A stretch of 64,000 bases of DNA. It comes from Bretschneidera sinensis (taxonomy: Eukaryota; Streptophyta; Magnoliopsida; Brassicales; Akaniaceae). Shown here one piece after another: positions 1-12,300 of this stretch (within the stretch, counting starts at the first letter, position 1; every line of letters starts with the position of its first letter). Position numbers and translations under genes: made by a program. Location of the stretch: the NCBI GenBank assembly GCA_023935145.1, contig CM043698.1, forward strand, positions 59,806,001 through 59,870,000, written 5' to 3'. The notes under the pieces were generated by a model. That model did no database searches, was not told the origin of the DNA, and saw only the letters and a list, made by a program, of their open reading frames with translations.

Positions 1-1504
1 TTTCCAACCCACGTATCAAGCCAAAAACGATTTCTTTCCCAATTTCCCACCCTCACTGAAACACAAGGAGCAAAAGCTTCCCAACCTTTTCAAATCCACT
101 TCCACAACCCCACACCATAAGCCCCCCTAGTATCTTTAGAAATCCATCCAGTTGAATCCATCCCACACTTAGCTACAATCACCTTCCTCCAAAGCATATC
201 CTTTTCGACAAGAAACCACCATAACCATTTTCCAAGAAGAACTTCATTAAAAACATGTAGAGATTTGAGCCCAAGCCCCCCATTTTCAATTGGTTGTTTG
301 ACCACTCCCCATCTCACCAAGTGATACTTGTAATCGTCTCCCATGTTACCCCAAAGGAATCTTCTTTGAATGCACTCCAAAAGATTAGCTCGGAATAGGA
401 AACAGGGACATAAAGTATATTGGAAGGCTAGAAAGAGTGCTCTTAATAAGAGTAAGCCTTCCTCCTTTAGATAAGTAACAATTCTTCCATCCAGCCAACC
501 GTTTCTCAAATTTTTCCACAATCGGGTTCCAAACGCTTTCATATTTGAATTTAGCTCCAAGAGGGAGGCCAAGATAAGTAATGGGAAGTGACCCCATCTT
601 GCATGCCATCAAATTTGCAAGTAACTGCCTGTTGATATTCTCACGTGCCAAGATTAACTTTGAGCCCCAAGACCGCCTCAAAATAAAGGAGTACACAATG
701 AAGGTGTAACATTTGGATAACTTTCGCCCAACAAAAAACTAGAGTGTCATCAGCAAAAAGAAGGCGAGACACATTCACACTGCCCCCATTACTCTCTTGA
801 AATCACTTAAAAGGCCCTCCCCAAACGCTTTCAATTAACTAACATGGTCATAAGCCTTCTCCATGTCAAGCTTACAAATCACCCCTCTTCCTCCACTTTT
901 TCTATGGGCATCCATCACTTCATTAGCAATCAAGGCAACATCCAGGATTTGTCTTCCTTCAACAAAGGCATTTGGGTGAGGGCTCACCACTTTATGCAAC
1001 AGTGACTTCAATCTATAGGTTACAACCTTCGACAAGAGCTTATAAATGTACCCCACAAGGCTAATAGGCCGAAAGTCCTTAACATTGGATGCCCCCATCT
1101 TCTTTGGAATAAGGACAATGAAAGTGGCATTCTACTCCCACAAACTCTCCAGAAGAATGAAACTCCCCAAAAAAGCGAAGGATATCTCCCTTTATGACCT
1201 CCTAATTATGAGCTAGGAAAGCCATTGTAAAACCGTCTGGCCCCGGAGCTTTGTCACCATTACAATCTCGGAGAGCAGCAATAATTTCCTCTTCTTCAAA
1301 AGGCCGTTCAAGCCAAAGTGCTTCTGACGCAGTGATTCTCGAGAAAACAAGGCCATCCAAATTCGGTCTACTATCACATGTCTCCGTATAGAAGGCCTTG
1401 TAGAAATCACAAATCACTTCTTTCATACTCTCCTCCTCCTCAAACAAAGAACCACCTACCTCAATGGAACTAATAAAGTTATGCCTCCTATGAGCATTGG
1501 CCAT
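1..1504 (-). pseudogene. LINE reverse transcriptase and C-terminal region, broken
   Basis: Minus-strand fragments follow each other in several frames. At 1504-1202 is the segment before the RT with the motif DKAPGPDGF. At 1098-835 are the RT fingers with [10 protein letters not shown] and [12 protein letters not shown]. Near 765-735 the catalytic box reads FADDTL. At 696-385 follows ITYLGLPLG and a [18 protein letters not shown] motif. At 572-90 is the post-RT segment with RRFLWG, GGLGLKSL and LLGKWLWWF. Between KAYDHV (about 835) and FADD (about 750) the usual palm segment, including the RQGDPLSP-type motif, is missing, so a large internal deletion has occurred. Stops and shifts elsewhere confirm that it is dead. 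Confidence 0.85.
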
Positions 1505-1688
1505 TTGATAAAGTTATCACACTCTCGAAGCCACACTTCTCTAGACTTTTGCCCCCACAAGACTTCTTCCATGGAAATACACTTGGCGAGCTCTTTTTTA
1601 GGCCACACCCTTCTTTCTTTTTCTTGTTCCAAGAGCCCCTTAGAAACCTCCTTCACATCAAGCCCACTGATCACTCCCATCAACTCAT

Positions 1689-2435
1689 TTAAACTGAACT
1701 GATGTTTCCAAGAAATTCTTTGTTCCATCTTTTTATTTCCTCCTTTAAGCTTTTCAACTTTGCAACTACAACAAAACTAGCAAAACCATTGACATTACAA
1801 CCCTCCCACCAACCACTGACAAGATCGCAAAAATCATCCACTCTAAGCCACATATTCTCAAACCGAAATGAAGTTGGACCCCAATGCAAGCCCCCCATTT
1901 CAAGAACAATGGGATGATGATCTGAGGTGGGTCTAAGCAAAAGCTTTTGAATCAAACTAGGAAAAAAAGATTCCCACCAATCAGAAACAAGGAAGTGACC
2001 AATCCTCGAGAGGGTAAGTGTCTCCTAAAATCCGACCAACTAAAAGAGCCTCCCGACAACAGCAAGTCAATGAGGTCGTGGCCCCTCACGAACTCTAGAA
2101 ACTCTCTCATCAAGCTAGTCTCATGACGACCTTCGATTCTCTCATGCAGATAGAGAATGACATTGAAGTCACTTCCCACCACCCAGGGGAGATCCCACCG
2201 CCTTCTCACTCCAACCAATTCCTCCTAAAAAGAGACTTCTATGTCCACTCTCAAATGGACCATAAAATCCTATCATAACCCATTCCCTATAGACAGAAAG
2301 TCCTTTAAAAACACACGACACCGAGAACAAACCCATTTGGACCTCAATCAAATCAATAAACTTCATATCCCACATAATAACAATACAACCTGATGCCCCA
2401 ATTGCAGGCAAGGCTTGCCACCCACATGACCTCAA
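1689..2435 (-). pseudogene. LINE apurinic-type endonuclease domain, broken
   Basis: Two overlapping minus-strand frames (2435-2169 and 2218-1952) carry the exonuclease/endonuclease/phosphatase fold of plant LINEs: GWQALPAIGASGCIVIMWD, then a VMIGFYGP strand, then GSDFNVI with the Asp and Asn expected in the active site, then SWSDFRR. A frameshift separates the two halves. A third frame (1955-1689) continues with the DHHPIVLEM motif that ends the domain. In an active LINE this enzyme nicks the target DNA; here it cannot be made as one protein. Confidence 0.8.
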
Positions 2436-2593
2436 ACCTCAAATACTATGTATAACTGCCTCATCAATTACCTCAATTTTTGTCTCCTGAAAGCAAACCA
2501 CGTCTCCCTTCCATTCTCTAAGGAAATGCTTAACAATAGCCCTCTTCTCCAAATCATTCAAACCCCTCACATTCCACAAAATGATTTTTTATA

Positions 2594-4440
2594 TCATTGA
2601 TTAACCAAATCTCCCCTAACCTCCTCAACCGAACCTAGCAAACCAATGTCACCACCACCACATCCCTTCTCATAATTGACATCAAAGGCTAGTCTTTTAA
2701 GCTCTCTATGAGCCACTTCAGCCTTACGGCTTCTAGATTTACATTCATCCACTCTAATCCTCTCAATTTCCTCAAATAGCCTAATAGTTTGGTCTTCCAC
2801 CCCAACTATCGAGACCCCAACCAATTTATTCAACTTTTTAACCCAATTGAGAACCTACTCTGAAGCCTTACGCCCCACTAACTCTTCATCACCCGAGTCT
2901 ATGTCCAACCATTGATCTGTTCTCTCCACACACCCAACTAAGTTAAAATAATCATCTCTGTTAAACCGAATAAGAGCTCTCTCCCTTACACCCGACAAAA
3001 CACTCTCCCTAATAACCCCATCCACATTACCAAGAAACTGAGATTTAAAAGGAAGAGGATTAATACATACCAAAGCAGAACCCAGAGAAGGATCAAGCTG
3101 CCCATTCTGAAAACCAACATGTTTCTGAAATCAATAGGCAAATCAAAATTTTCAAGACCACCATCCCCGGAGACAGTCTCACTGATCAGATCCTCACACA
3201 ACACCAAGCCACTCCTTGGAGGCTCATCCACAACAACTTCGGTAGAGCAAGGCACCAAAGCTGAGATACCCCCAACAGACTTTGGACAGGGTCTGTCTCC
3301 AACAGCTTTAAGGAGGAAGTAACCTTACCTTTTCTCAATAATCAAAGAATCTTCCACAATCGAAGCTTCATCCGTCTTCTCGAACTCCGGCCACCAGAGA
3401 CGCACAAACCCGAACTCATTAGCACCTTTCACCAGCGCCGAAGGAGAGAGAGAGGAAGAATCAACCCTTGGTACCAATATCCACTGGAGAGATTGCATCT
3501 TGAGCTCGACGCTCAATGCACACGGGAGGGCCAAATCTGGTCGCCATCCATCGTTTTTTGGGCTTTAGAAAAGTTTTTGGCTTAAAGGAGAAAGACGGCT
3601 TCTTGTTCTTTTTTAACTTACCAGTTCCCAACCCAACTTTGCGGATCAGGCTAAGGAACCGCACTGGCTTCTTAGAGGCCTTAACATTAAGACTTCGACT
3701 AGCCAACAACCTGGCTGAATCTGCAATAGACTGATCCTTATCCTTCCCACAACCCAAAGAGGAATCAAGGCCCAATCCCCCAAGACCAGCCCGATCCTTA
3801 AACTCAACATTCTGAGAAAGCGATTTAAAATTTGAATTTGAAATTGTAGGGAAAGTGGTCTCCCTGCACTCCCATCACTCCTTGACCCACACTACTCGTC
3901 TTCCCCAACACTCCGCTTCACAACTAGTGCCCAAGAATCCTTAAAACCAGACAACAGAGCTAGCACCATCGGCACCGCAACTCCTAACAAATTAGTACCA
4001 TAGCAAGGGCACCACCCTTTCAGCGAAAGAGAAGCAGAAGATTGCGGACTCATAGACACAGAGGAGCTATCCAAAGCCAGGCCCCCAACCTTCTTATTCT
4101 GCGACAAACCCACCGCGAATTTGCTCACCTGCACTTGGAACCTTTCAAAATTCGACACCACCCCTTTACCCAGTTCTGAAAAGGCCAGAAACACCCTCTA
4201 CCAACCTCCAACTTCACAACGGAAAAGAATAAACTTGGAGCTCCCTTTAAAAATTTCAGATAGTGAAACAAAACGACCACTCTTGTTCACGTGCCGGCCG
4301 AGAACTAGGGATCTTCCTAAATTTCTCCATCTCCGAAACCATATTTTCTCATCTTTCTCAAAAAGAAATTCATGTCACGATTTCAAGAGCCATTCGAATT
4401 CATTGACATTCAAACAAAAAGAAATTTTCCTCGTGGAGCA
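2594..4440 (-). pseudogene. LINE ORF1-like region, broken
   Basis: This lies upstream of the endonuclease on the minus strand. Short frames at 4194-3892, 3775-3461, 3534-3325, 3258-2986, 3073-2855 and 2833-2594 are separated by stops. Near 4320-4200 a minus-strand frame reads GRHVNKSGRFVSLSEIFKGS followed by a basic/aromatic stretch, which resembles the conserved N-terminal part of plant LINE proteins. No zinc knuckle was recognised. The assignment rests mainly on position relative to the endonuclease and RT. Confidence 0.55.
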
Positions 4441-4850
4441 TATTCAGTGATACAAAGCACATCCTAATTTTTCCTAATAAGATAAACTCAAAAGATTTTT
4501 TGTCAACCACAAAGGATCGTCTATGCTCATACCTCACCATAACGAACCAAAAAGATTGCTACCTTGAAATCACCATTGCAGAAAACCAAGGATGGCAACA
4601 ACCAAACAAAGCACTAGAGATGACAGAAAAATCGTTGCCCTAACATAGCAAGTTCTCTACCCCACAAGTGTCTAAGGATTATGGCTAGAATCCGTGCTTC
4701 ATCCATTGATGGCTGGTCAACACCTTTCTCAAAGATTGGCTCTACTGATTATAGATAGAGAGAGATTAACAACTGAACAGGGATAGCTTCGCCGGAGAAT
4801 TGAACCCCAGCCGACAGTCGTGGATAGAGTTAGAGTCACCGCCCGCCAGT

Positions 4851-5820
4851 GTGCGTAAATCTTGACAACCATTCATCAATTGGACTTCATTCTTAGAATT
4901 CACATTATCCAACCATTATCACTCAAGAAAATTCAATGCTTTAAAGTTTGATAACACATATTTCCACCAAAGATTGAGACAACCTTCACATAAATTAATC
5001 ACAATTACTTTACATGACATGGTCAAACATACATCTTATTTAAATATCCAGTAGTGCAAAACGACTCATTCCTTTAAACAACATCGACCGATTATGATTT
5101 CAACATGGCAATTGTCTAAATATAGTTAAGGCACACCAGCAAGATACCAAGTCAGCTAAGCTACTGATATTGGGATCGATAATAATCTAATGCCACAATG
5201 TCAAGGGGAACCAGTCAAAACTAGAAGACTACACCGGTAAAAGCCAAGATCTTTTGATAGTCCAACACTAAGCATTAGCAACAGCCAACTTTTGCTGCTG
5301 CTCAAATTTACACTTGTGGTACTACTCAAGTTTCAGAGCTAAAAGCAAAATCTTGATAATTCAAATGAGTATGTTAGGTAAAGATGCTGCTCATCAAAAG
5401 AGAAAAATAGCTTTTTAACAATCCACATTAACATTCTTGTAAGAAAGATTTGACAACACTCGAACAACATCCTAAATCACACCATGAACATGAAATTCAG
5501 AATTCAGGAGATTTGCATCAAGGGGAACCACATTAGCAAGTTTTTTTTAAAGGACATAAAGGCTTCACTATCCCACCTTACATCATAAAGTAGTCATCTT
5601 ACATCTAAGGTTACATAGTACATAAGACCAAATCACTACAACAACTTACACACACACATGTTGTGCGTGGTATTGGAAAAATGGACTTCATCATTAAGAT
5701 TAAAATATAGATGGGGGGAGCAGAGAGTAGGAACAACATCTTCAAATGTCAAAGTTATGATAGAACAAATCACCACTAGCATATATAAAAAGAAAATAAT
5801 AAATGAAGCAGATAACATAC
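4851..5820. other. Non-coding stretch between LINE and zinc-finger gene
   Basis: No coding exon is recognisable here on either strand. On the minus strand it follows a good splice donor (5820-5819) of the zinc-finger gene, so it is best read as the 5' part of that gene's fourth intron. The next conserved exon of the family (second CCCH finger) was searched for and not found. Confidence 0.6.
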
Positions 5821-6983
5821 GATATCTGTCGGTTTGTTCTGGTTATACTCCTTGTTCTTTGACTCCACAACCTTCTCAAGTGTCTCTTGATCCCAGTCCT
5901 CCATTGTTTCTTTTTCTCAAGAAAAAAATACCCATCAAAAATAAAAATTGGATGGATAGTACTACAAATCATATGTATGTTCAATTACCTTGATCACGCT
6001 TATCACTGTAAATATCAATCTTCTCACCCTTCCTCTGGACATTCAAATCATGTGAGAACTTGCATTTGAAACCCTTGGTGCACTGCCCCGCCTTGAAAAA
6101 CTCGCACAGTATAGACTTGGGATCGACACCTATTCAAAAACCCACTCCATCACATGCATACCAATCCATATATACACCAACTCTATTAAACAGTTAAATG
6201 TTAAAATAATAATAATAATATAAAAGCATGTTGAAAAACATCATATACTTGTTTGGGAGTTGCTTAAATCACCAAAACTTAAAGTTTTTAGAGCTAAATT
6301 TTAGTGATTTAAGTTGCATTTAAACAAATGCCCAAACAATGCATATATAGTACGTACCCACAGGCACTTTTGGCTGACTAACTGCAACTTTAAACAAATC
6401 ATTCAGTTCCTTCTCTCTTGCTTTCTCTTCCTCTTTCTTTTTCTGTTCATGAAATCATTTTTGGTCACTGTATGCTTGTTTCAACTTTCAATAGTAAATG
6501 CTTCACTCAAAAATTAAACCGGAAGTTCAAATGAGAGAAATTAATTTTCTCTGGTTGTATATACCCTTACCCATTAAGAAAGCATAATATACTTCAGTTC
6601 TAAATCGGTGATATTCATCCAAAATTCATTTACGATGCACGACAAAAATCACAAGCTACATTATATTCATTGAGCTAAATTGATTCACTCAGTATCTCTA
6701 GAACCCTAGAACTTCTCATTTTCATTTTCCCGGAAAAAATTTCCGTTCAAGCAAACAGATTAACAGTGAAAACAAACCGTTTCTAAATAAAAGAAGAGGA
6801 TATAAAACGGACCTTAACGGCGACTTTAGACGGGTCGGGTTTGGGCTGCACCGATTGCTTGAGATTTTGAACATATTTCTGAACATTCTTGCTCTTGTTC
6901 TTGTTTTTTAGCCCAAAAGTTTTGTCCTCAACGATTTTTTGCTTCTTCGCTACATCGGTTTTTGATTGCTGCTTGGGTGGCAT
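5821..6983 (-). CDS. CCCH zinc-finger protein, ZC3H15/DFRP1 family (5' exons only)
   Basis: Four minus-strand exons can be joined in phase: 6983-6813, 6442-6358, 6129-5989 and 5909-5821, giving 162 residues without a stop. The protein begins [20 protein letters not shown], then a Lys/Glu-rich segment, then a CCCH finger (C-x7-C-x5-C-x3-H around CEFFKAGQC and CKFSH) and the motif [14 protein letters not shown]. This is the N-terminal half of the ZC3H15/DFRP1 family, whose members bind and stabilise DRG-type GTPases and associate with translation. The start is an ATG and the exon borders are GT-AG. The family has a second CCCH finger and a C-terminal domain of roughly 200 more residues; these are not present between 5820 and the LINE. 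Either the gene is truncated or its remaining exons lie left of position 1 beyond the LINE. Confidence 0.85.
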
Positions 6984-7489
6984 TTTTCTTTTTTCGGGGT
7001 TATCAGCAAAAATAAAATAAATTCAGCAAAAAAAACAAATAATAGCAGAAGTACGTATTCTTTTTAACACAGATAGATGGTGCAAAACAAAAAAATGAGT
7101 GTTCTTTAATTGTAACAGAGACTGAATCAAAAAGGTATATACAGATACGAGCAAAGGTTTTTCTGGTCTGCTAAGAGATTGATGAAGGGGGAAAAGGGTA
7201 CTGGGGTTTTGTTTATGTTAGCCTGGAATAACGAATTCGTCCTCGTCAGTTATGTTTCTATTGGTCAGAACCAGAAATGGGTTTCAACATTATTAAAAAA
7301 AATATTTTTTAAAGATAAAATCTAAATATATATTTTAACCATACAATTATGGATCGTTTTTTATTTTGATTATATAACTTTTAATTGTATTAATCATATT
7401 CATAAATTTTCTTGTCTCTTATTTTAATCATTATGATGAATCTAAACTTAAAATCTCGTTTGAAATACATTTTGTTGATGCCAAGAAAC
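6984..7489. other. 5' flank of zinc-finger gene
   Basis: This is AT-rich sequence upstream (minus strand) of the ATG at 6983 and should hold the promoter and 5' UTR. No TATA box could be assigned with confidence. No gene is visible. Confidence 0.4.
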
Positions 7490-7926
7490 AGTTGGTGCTG
7501 ACGTGGCCTAAGTGAGAACGTGGCCTGGGTGAGGACGTGGCTTGGCCCTGCACAAGTAACAGCGGAAACTAAAGGCCCTCGGAATGAGGGGAGGGAGAAA
7601 CCTCCGAAGGTGCTCCGATGCTTAAGTTAGCAACGATTCAACGGAGAAGCTGAAGGCTTAAGTACATCAAGTATAAGTGCAGGTGTATGCATGAATCCGT
7701 GGTGAAGTCCATATCTTGGCCCTTTTATAGTCGTCTGCCAGTGGTGAGGACATGATTACAAGCTTAGGAGGAGGGGCACTGTAGGGCAGCTGCAGGTCGG
7801 CCGTACGGTGGCTGCAGGGCTAGGCAGTCGTAGGGTAGCTGGTGGCTGCAAGGTGTCAAGTCGTAGGGGAGATTTTACTAGGCCTGGACCGCTCTTGTGG
7901 GTTTGATGCTTATTCAGCCTGGAGCT

Positions 7927-8022
7927 CGTTAGGGCCGGAATTGGTCTGTTGGGCCTGAAGCTCGTAATTCGGCTTGGAATTCGTTAGGGCCGGAGTTGGT
8001 ATGTTGGGCTTGAAGCTCGTAA
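7927..8022. repeat. Two-copy tandem repeat, 55-bp period
   Basis: The unit cgttagggccggaattggt...gaagctcgtaa at 7927-7967 recurs at 7982-8022 with few substitutions; start-to-start distance is 55 bp. Confidence 0.8.
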
Positions 8023-8325
8023 GGGCCGAAGTATTCTTGGACCATATCACATCTTAATTTCAGTGATGAAGACGTACCTAATGAAGAAGGAAAATACATT
8101 GGGATTAAGGCACTCAGCAAGACCATGGGCAAAGGGTGTAAATTGACATGCACTTTTGGTGCTGATGAGCACATTTAACTATCCATGTGGTTGAGAGCTC
8201 AGCGCAGGCACAAGACGCAATTATCAAAGGCACGCTCTATCACTGAGCTAATAGCTCGTCGTGCGAGCCTCTTGTTGCGGCCCGCTATGCTAAGCCAAAA
8301 GTGAGAGAAACCCTATCCCTCTATT

Positions 8326-8383
8326 TCCCTTTTATATGCCCCCATATCCCTCCTGTGTGGCGACATGGGGGCATAAAAAGGGA
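8326..8383. repeat. Long inverted repeat (hairpin)
   Basis: The left arm tcccttttatatgcccccat (8326-8345) is matched by the right arm atgggggcataaaaaggga (8365-8383), with one bulged base and a loop of about 19 nt. It could be an LTR end, a MITE relic or a terminator-like foldback. Confidence 0.8.
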
Positions 8384-9358
8384 TCCTATCAAGTCTATTT
8401 CTATTTAATGATAATCGAGAAAATGAGCATGTAGCTTCATATAATTTGGAATCAACTACAAGGTATAATGATGATGATAATCATGTGAAAAGGTTAGAAT
8501 GGAAATTTGATAAAATTCGAGGAGATTTTTAAGTCCAGATGCACGAATTGAGAAAAAAAAAAATTAAGAACTTGATTGAAACAATTGAAAGTTGTATGAT
8601 CAAAATAAAACGGGTTTCATAGTTGTATGGTATTTAGTCAAAGATAAATGAAACAAAAATACATAATATAAATTATTTTTGTTGCATGAGAATAAATAAT
8701 GAAATGAAAAATATTTTTTCCCTTCAAAATCATACATCATAATCTTATTCCTAACTCATATTACTAAAAATTGAAAGTATTTAAATAAAATTTCCACTCC
8801 AAAAGTACATGAAAAAATATTAAATTAATTGATAAAAAAAATTGTGAAATAAGTGTTTATATCTAATTGACAACAAATTATTATTAATTACAAAAACAGG
8901 GTTACAAAATTTTAATATCAATAAATATTGACTTTTTAAATGATGTTAAATAATTAAATATTCTGATACAAGCACATTAAATTTTCAAACAAACCAATTT
9001 TTCGTTTCCATTTTTCATAAGAAAGAAAAATATAAATGTGAAAATGTGTAAGGTCATTAAAAAACAAAAACAAATTACCACTTTTAGCATTTTTTTTTAC
9101 AAAACTGAAACTTTATTTCATTTCTGAAAATAAAAAATGATAGGGAAAATATTTTCCAAAACCAAATATATTTTTAAAATTTATGGAGTAATTTTTTTTT
9201 TGTGAAACTCTTATACTAAAAATTTATTTTTAATTATTTTGTATGTTTTTTGTCCCCAAAAATTGGAGTGAAAAGTGAAAACTTGCGAGAGACGCTGTAT
9301 ATGACCACGATAAAGCTTCCATCAATGAAACAGGACCAGAAAACGGAGACAGAGAGAG
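8384..9358. other. AT-rich intergenic stretch and 5' flank of HAD gene
   Basis: No gene or recognisable element was seen. The final part should contain the promoter and 5' UTR of the hydrolase gene starting at 9359. Confidence 0.4.
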
Positions 9359-12300
9359 ATGAGATTTAACACGACAGCTTATCGGGTTTCTCGAATTAGA
9401 AGCAGAGCTTCTTTTCTGTTTCAATCGAATCAATATTCTTCACGCTTTTTGTCTCAGTCCCAATCATCAAATCACCAGAAACGGTTCATCACTAATTTGT
9501 CATTTCTCAGCTCACTGTCTCTATTCTATTATGATGCTAACTTTTATGTTTAGTTAATGAGAGAACACAGGAAAAGTTAAAGAATCATTACCTTTTTTGT
9601 AGAAATTATTACAAAAAAAGGAGTTTAATTGGTTTTTGGTGATTTTCAGGCCTTCTTTTGGAATTGCATTTGACATCGACGGGGTCATTCTCCGTGGCCG
9701 TGTTCCTATTGGAGGCTCTCCTCAATCTTTGAGAAGATTGTATGGAGATTCTGGTATTAGCAGTTTATACATACCACACATATATGTATACATCTGTATA
9801 TCTGTATCTGTATATATAAGGTTACTATGCTGAATTGGGTTTATTATGTCACTGCATTTCATGAGTGATTTCATGTTTAAACACCATTTGATATGATTTC
9901 ATGAGTGATTCATTGATTTGCTTTGATTTATTATGTCACTGCATTTAGCACAGCTGATAGTTGCTTCTTTGTAGGTACTTTGAAGGTTCCTTTTTTGTTC
10001 TTGACGAATGGTAAGTCTTCTAAATGGTTTTGCTCGTGGCCCATCAATAGAAAATTGCAAGTATGCCATTGTTGAGTATTGTTTACGATATTATGGGATT
10101 GTTTATGGAGTCATGGACAAAACTATGATTCTATATGTTTAATCTATGAGCATATCAGGATTTCTTTTGGGTTTATAATATAGTAGCATGAGTCCTGAAC
10201 CTAATCTTTACCACTGCTGCCCTCTCTGGCAGAAAGAGAAATTGACTGTGAAGTGTGAACACAGGAAGTTTAGCAGGCCTAATTCTCTGAAGTTTGCGCC
10301 ATACCATGAAATTAAGAGTACAGAAGATCCTTTTTTTATTTATAAGAAGAGTACAGAAGATCCTTATGAACCAATCCATCTATCCACAAGTCTGTGAACA
10401 GTGCTAAGTCCACTGTTAATTTAGCCTTCCCCTTGCTGATTGTTGGGGATGTTGAAAATGATGTGTTGTTAGGTCTCTTATAATGTGGCCTACGCAGCTA
10501 TACATAGTGGCATGGTTGCCTAGTATTTACCTGTCATGTATAAGCGAGTATCACAAGTTTCAGCTCACTATGGCTTATGCTTGCTGGGATTTCTTTGTCG
10601 TCTCTGCTTCATTGGAAGGATCAAATGATTTTAGTGTTTGATTGATTACACCTGAACCAAATCTTTGGGGTATACTTATTTATGTTACTAAGTTTGTTGC
10701 ATATATCTATCTACATATGTAATTATATGAATTTATATATACCACGCACACACAAGCATCTCCAATGAGAATTTATCTTACGTATTAATTCATTCATATA
10801 TGTTTTTTTCTTATTCGCATCGAGCCTACTTGTTTAGGACATAGCTTTGCATGATGTCATAGTGTAGAAGGGTTATCTCTTCGGTAATTACCTAGGCTTT
10901 AATGAGATGCACATTTAATGACAAATTGAATAGTAATATCATTTCACTTGAATAGGAGGTGGCATCCCTGAATCTAGACGAGCTATAGAGTTAAGTGAAT
11001 TGCTTGGCGTAAACATTGTGCCTGATCAGGTAGTATTTTGAAATTTTATACTTTCGTTATATTATGAGCATGAAGATTAATTTCTTTGGCTAATGTTATA
11101 TGCATTTGTTGTTTGACTGATGAACAAATTGGCATAGCTTTCTTCTATTTTCTGATGCAGGTTGTGCAAGGTCACTCTCCTTTCAAAAATTTATTGAAGA
11201 GGTATGTGTATACTAATATGGAATTCAACATTTTCGTTATGAAAATCTATGTTTTTTTATAAAAAAAATTATATTCTGTTTCAACATACATGGTTTAGAA
11301 ACAATTAATTTTCATTTCCCCTTGTCGTTTACCTTGTTGTCATTTTATTTTATGGTTTCTAAAGTAAGGACTACTCAAGTAAGTCAAAGAGTCCTCATCA
11401 TTGGGTAATTGATAAATGACGTCATTTTGTAGGCTTCTAGCACGCAAATTTCTGAAAGTGGGTCAATCTAAGGTCACTTTGGGTTTGAAACAATATATCC
11501 TCAGATTTCAGAATCGCATGCCATTGTATACAGTGCATGCATTTTGATTTACTTGTGGTAGATAAGTTGGGATCAATTTTGCAACATCTTGTCTGTTATG
11601 TCCTATTAGAAAATATGATCTTTTCTTTTTAAAATGCTTCATGCAAATGCGTTGGCCAGTTGGCCTAATACTATAAAATTTCTTACCTTTATTGTAGTCA
11701 AATTCTCAATGTGATCATCAATTATAATTGTTTCCAATAAGTTATTTTGCCATTTTGGAATTTATTTATTGTTATTGCACTGAGGTGTCCTCATCATCTT
11801 CTGCCGTGGTTATGGTCTTTAGATTTGAGAATGAACTCATTATTGCCACTGGAAAGGGGGAACCTGCTCTGGTGATGTCTGAGTATGGTTTCAAGTAAGG
11901 TCTCAACTTCATGTCTTTGTCATAGTATTTGGTCATATTAATTTGACAGGCTTTTAGATTCTATAAAAGTCATAAATAGCTAAGTTTATTTCTGTGGCAG
12001 AAAAGTTCTCTCCTTGGATGAATATGCATCTTACTTTGAGAGCATTGATCCTGTGTCTCAGAATAAAATGTGGACAACTAAGATGGTAACGAATGGAAAT
12101 AGCCATTCGGTGTCAAGATACGATCTTTCATCTGCCAGGGTAAAGGCAGCATTTGTCGTCAGCGATCCTGTAGACTGGGGCAGGGATATCCAGGTATTAC
12201 TCACTCTATTGTGTAGTCATGCAATGTTTGCATCTTCATGCATCTTTGAGTTTCATTCACCTGTGAAATTATTGTCTGAAATTTTCTATTAGTTATTGCA

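Larger units (their letters stand above)
1..4850 (-). mobile_element. Degenerate LINE (L1-type non-LTR retrotransposon), truncated by window edge
   Basis: Read on the minus strand, the order is 5' leader (about 4850-4440), ORF1-like region (about 4440-2600), endonuclease (about 2435-1690), reverse transcriptase (about 1504-385) and the post-RT region (572 to the window edge). This is the order of plant L1-type LINEs. All reading frames are broken by stops and frameshifts, and the RT core is partly deleted, so the copy cannot move itself. The 3' end and poly(A) tail are left of position 1, so target-site duplications cannot be checked. It lies in the same orientation as the CCCH zinc-finger gene at 5821-6983 and starts inside what looks like that gene's fourth intron. 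The 5' boundary near 4850 is an estimate. Confidence 0.85.
7490..8383. repeat. LTR-like GC-richer repeat block
   Basis: This block is clearly less AT-rich than its surroundings. It contains phrases common in plant LTRs (gagggagaaacctccgaagg, cgatgcttaagttagcaac), a tandem 55-bp duplication and a strong hairpin at its right side. It has no credible ORF: the open frame on the minus strand at 8174-7929 is a by-product of the tandem repeat. A solo LTR or LTR fragment is the best guess, but ends and target-site duplication were not established. Confidence 0.4.

Noticed and set aside
7929..8174. 81-residue minus-strand ORF
   Set aside because: Generated by the 55-bp tandem repeat within an LTR-like block; no domain.
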